IMG/VR virus record: IMGVR_UViG_3300034104_001971
Span: 1-21,619 of that record
Reading direction: 5' to 3' (one strand)
DNA: 21,619 nucleotides
Origin: a virus
Numbering within the stretch: the stretch's first letter is position 1; each line of letters opens with the position of its first letter. Of this stretch, positions 20,417-21,619 are shown piece by piece. Below the pieces are notes generated by a model. The model did no database searches. It worked only from the letters and a program-made list of their open reading frames with translations, and was not told the DNA's origin. The position numbers and the translations under genes were made by a program.

Positions 20417-20904
20417 TTCCTAAGTTTTAAATATATAAATAATGCAATAAGAACCAAAAGCGATATTAACCAAGATAAGCGACTATCTGCTTTTCCTTTC
20501 CATTGTATCACCTCGCCCGTTAAACGTGCTGAATCAGCCTGTAACAACCTCACACGAGCATTGTCAACAATGAATGACTTAATGGTATCGTGAATGGTGA
20601 TTGACTTTGTTATTTCACGAGTTTTCCACTTGGTGATGTAGGTTGTATCATTTAGGACATAAGTATCAGTAAGAGTATCAATCCTCACCAATGTATCAAC
20701 CTCAACAAGTGTATCTGATGTGGTGATGAATGTGGTATCATTTGCACAAAATCCACCAGCGACAACAACCTTTGCAACTTCTTCAAGTTTCTTCTGGTCA
20801 CGCAAAACCTGCTTTACTGGATTACAGGATAGCAACCAAAAAATAGTAAATACCAATATCAATGCAATTAGCAAGACATTAAGTGGGTCAATCTTTATTT
20901 TCAT
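20413..20904 (-). CDS. Candidate unimolecular spanin (lipoprotein signal plus C-terminal TM)
   Basis: This 163-residue protein starts MKIKIDPLN, then VLLIALILVFTIFWLLSC, a signal sequence ending in a lipobox-like LLSC with Cys27, and ends with one membrane helix, SWLISLLVLIALFIYLKLRK. The part between is rich in Thr, Val and Asp (for example TSDTLVEVDTLVRIDTLTDT) and predicted beta. A lipid-anchored outer-membrane end, a periplasmic beta-rich linker and an inner-membrane C-terminus are the defining layout of u-spanins such as phage T1 gp11, which fuse the two membranes in the last step of lysis. It sits between a holin candidate and the endolysin. No sequence similarity to known spanins was established. 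Confidence 0.6.
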   Translation of the reverse strand: MKIKIDPLNVLLIALILVFTIFWLLSCNPVKQVLRDQKKLEEVAKVVVAGGFCANDTTFITTSDTLVEVDTLVRIDTLTDTYVLNDTTYITKWKTREITKSITIHDTIKSFIVDNARVRLLQADSARLTGEVIQWKGKADSRLSWLISLLVLIALFIYLKLRK

Positions 20905-21106
20905 CTTTCTTAAATATTTTCTCTGCTGAAGTTAAACCAAGGCAACCAAAGGCAAGAGCAGAAACGCTATAAACCAATGCTTCGCTTGGTTCGGTTTCAT
21001 GGAATGAATTGTGATACATTGTAACGCAAATGATTATTACACAGATAAATCCGCATAAACGCTTCATTGAAAGTCTGCCGTTTTCTTCACAAAAAAATTG
21101 TTTCAT
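20888..21106 (-). CDS. Holin candidate (two membrane segments, 72 aa)
   Basis: This 72-residue protein begins MKQFFCEENGRLSMKRLCGF and has two hydrophobic segments: about residues 18-30 (GFICVIIICVTMY) and 43-60 (ALVYSVSALAFGCLGLTS), then a charged end, KIFKKDENKD. Size, two segments and the charged C-terminus fit a class II-like holin, which would open the inner membrane for the endolysin. Position supports this: 3 nt after the PAS-domain gene, 17-nt overlap with the spanin candidate, endolysin next. A second start at Met14 (ATG 21067) could make a shorter form, as in dual-start holins. Confidence 0.6.
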   Translation of the reverse strand: MKQFFCEENGRLSMKRLCGFICVIIICVTMYHNSFHETEPSEALVYSVSALAFGCLGLTSAEKIFKKDENKD

Positions 21107-21109
21107 ATT

Positions 21110-21619
21110 TTATTTTTTGTCTTGTGTTGCATATTTAATACCCATGATTGTACCTACTATTGAGAATGCATTTGTTAATAATACACTAAACATATTTGAC
21201 CACGTTGACCCAATAATCTGCGTATCCTTACCCGTTACCATTGCCATCCAATACATCACAGTCGTAACCAAACCAACACCTACAATTACCACCAACGCAA
21301 CCACAACGATTGTCTTAATCAACTCGGATTGTGATTTTTTCATCAGTATGTCCAAGTCATTCAATGCAGCGTTCTTCTCTATCTCAATGGCATTTTTTAG
21401 TTGTTGCGATTTATCCAATTCAAGTTGCAAGTCTTTAGAAAGAGCATCAATCTTGTTCTTATAATTGACTGTTTCTGTTATGTCAGTAGCAATCTTCATC
21501 ACCTTAGTGATGACATTGTTTTCATCAAAGATAGGATTGTAGGTTGCCTGTAAAAATATAGGTGCACCATCCATCTTCTTCCTTTCAAACTCACCCTCAA
21601 AGAACTTTCCGCTTCTTAG
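21110..21619 (-). CDS. PAS-domain membrane protein (partial, 5' end outside window)
   Basis: The frame stays open through the right window edge, giving 169 visible residues, so the N-terminus is missing. The first visible part, LRSGKFFEGEFERKKMDGAP then LQATYNPIFDENN, ending KIATDITE, is the C-terminal half of a PAS domain of the Aer/chemoreceptor type. A coiled coil follows (KNKIDALSKDLQLELDKSQQ and onward), then a hydrophobic segment, IVVVALVVIVGVGLVTTVMY, and a second weaker one, MFSVLLTNAFSIVGTIMGIK. PAS domains sense redox, oxygen, light or small ligands. No kinase, cyclase or chemotaxis domain follows. It ends 3 nt before the holin candidate, so the sensor may act on membrane permeability or lysis timing. 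Confidence 0.75.
   Translation of the reverse strand, partial: LRSGKFFEGEFERKKMDGAPIFLQATYNPIFDENNVITKVMKIATDITETVNYKNKIDALSKDLQLELDKSQQLKNAIEIEKNAALNDLDILMKKSQSELIKTIVVVALVVIVGVGLVTTVMYWMAMVTGKDTQIIGSTWSNMFSVLLTNAFSIVGTIMGIKYATQDKK

Noticed and set aside
1-21619. tRNA genes, insertion sequences, integrase and attachment sites
   Set aside because: No cloverleaf-like sequence, transposase or integrase frame, or flanking direct repeats could be recognised by eye on either strand.

Overview
The window is most consistent with part of the genome of a tailed double-stranded DNA phage (or prophage) of a Bacteroidota host. The phage call rests on a contiguous HK97-type packaging and head module (small and large terminase, portal, MuF-like protein, S78 protease, major capsid protein), a lysis cassette and a phage-type replication module. 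The host call is inferred: the sequence is AT-rich, start codons follow A-rich tracts rather than clear Shine-Dalgarno sites, promoter-like TAnnTTTG (-7) boxes precede transcription units, and many small ORFs resemble families I recall from Bacteroidota phages. No integrase or tail gene is seen, and genes run off both edges, so lifestyle cannot be decided.

Layout, left to right. 1-2044 (minus): a modification cassette of a GT4-like glycosyltransferase (cut by the edge), an FkbM-type methyltransferase and a GT25-like glycosyltransferase. It lies beyond a strong terminator that closes the head operon. 2115-8613 (minus, transcribed right to left): terS, terL, portal, MuF, protease with an extra N-terminal domain, and major capsid protein. 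A 346-nt gene-free gap between terS and terL may hold the packaging site. 8652-8717: three palindromes in front of terS. 9062-10385 (plus): a small divergent transcription unit with its own promoter and terminator. It encodes two tiny membrane peptides and three small proteins. 10582-11467: a stand-alone DnaA domain-IV-like protein, then a 475-nt non-coding region packed with two repeat families, the best candidate for a replication origin.

11468-19810 (minus): one long, tightly overlapping early operon. It starts with an XRE-type regulator and continues with a membrane-anchored unknown, an SSB-like protein, a PD-(D/E)XK nuclease, several small unknowns, an SNF2-like helicase, two small proteins, an orphan DNA methyltransferase, a VRR-NUC nuclease and a PrimPol/SF3 primase-helicase. 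Together these would provide priming, unwinding, ssDNA protection, recombination and DNA methylation. 19896-21619 (minus): a lysis cassette ending at a terminator. In transcription order it has a PAS-domain protein with two membrane segments (cut by the right edge), a small two-TM holin candidate, a protein with the layout of a unimolecular spanin, and an M15-type endolysin.

The most interesting points are the PAS sensor coupled to lysis genes, the origin candidate beside the DnaA-like protein, the capsid-adjacent glycosyl/methyl-transferase cassette, and the micropeptide-bearing divergent island.
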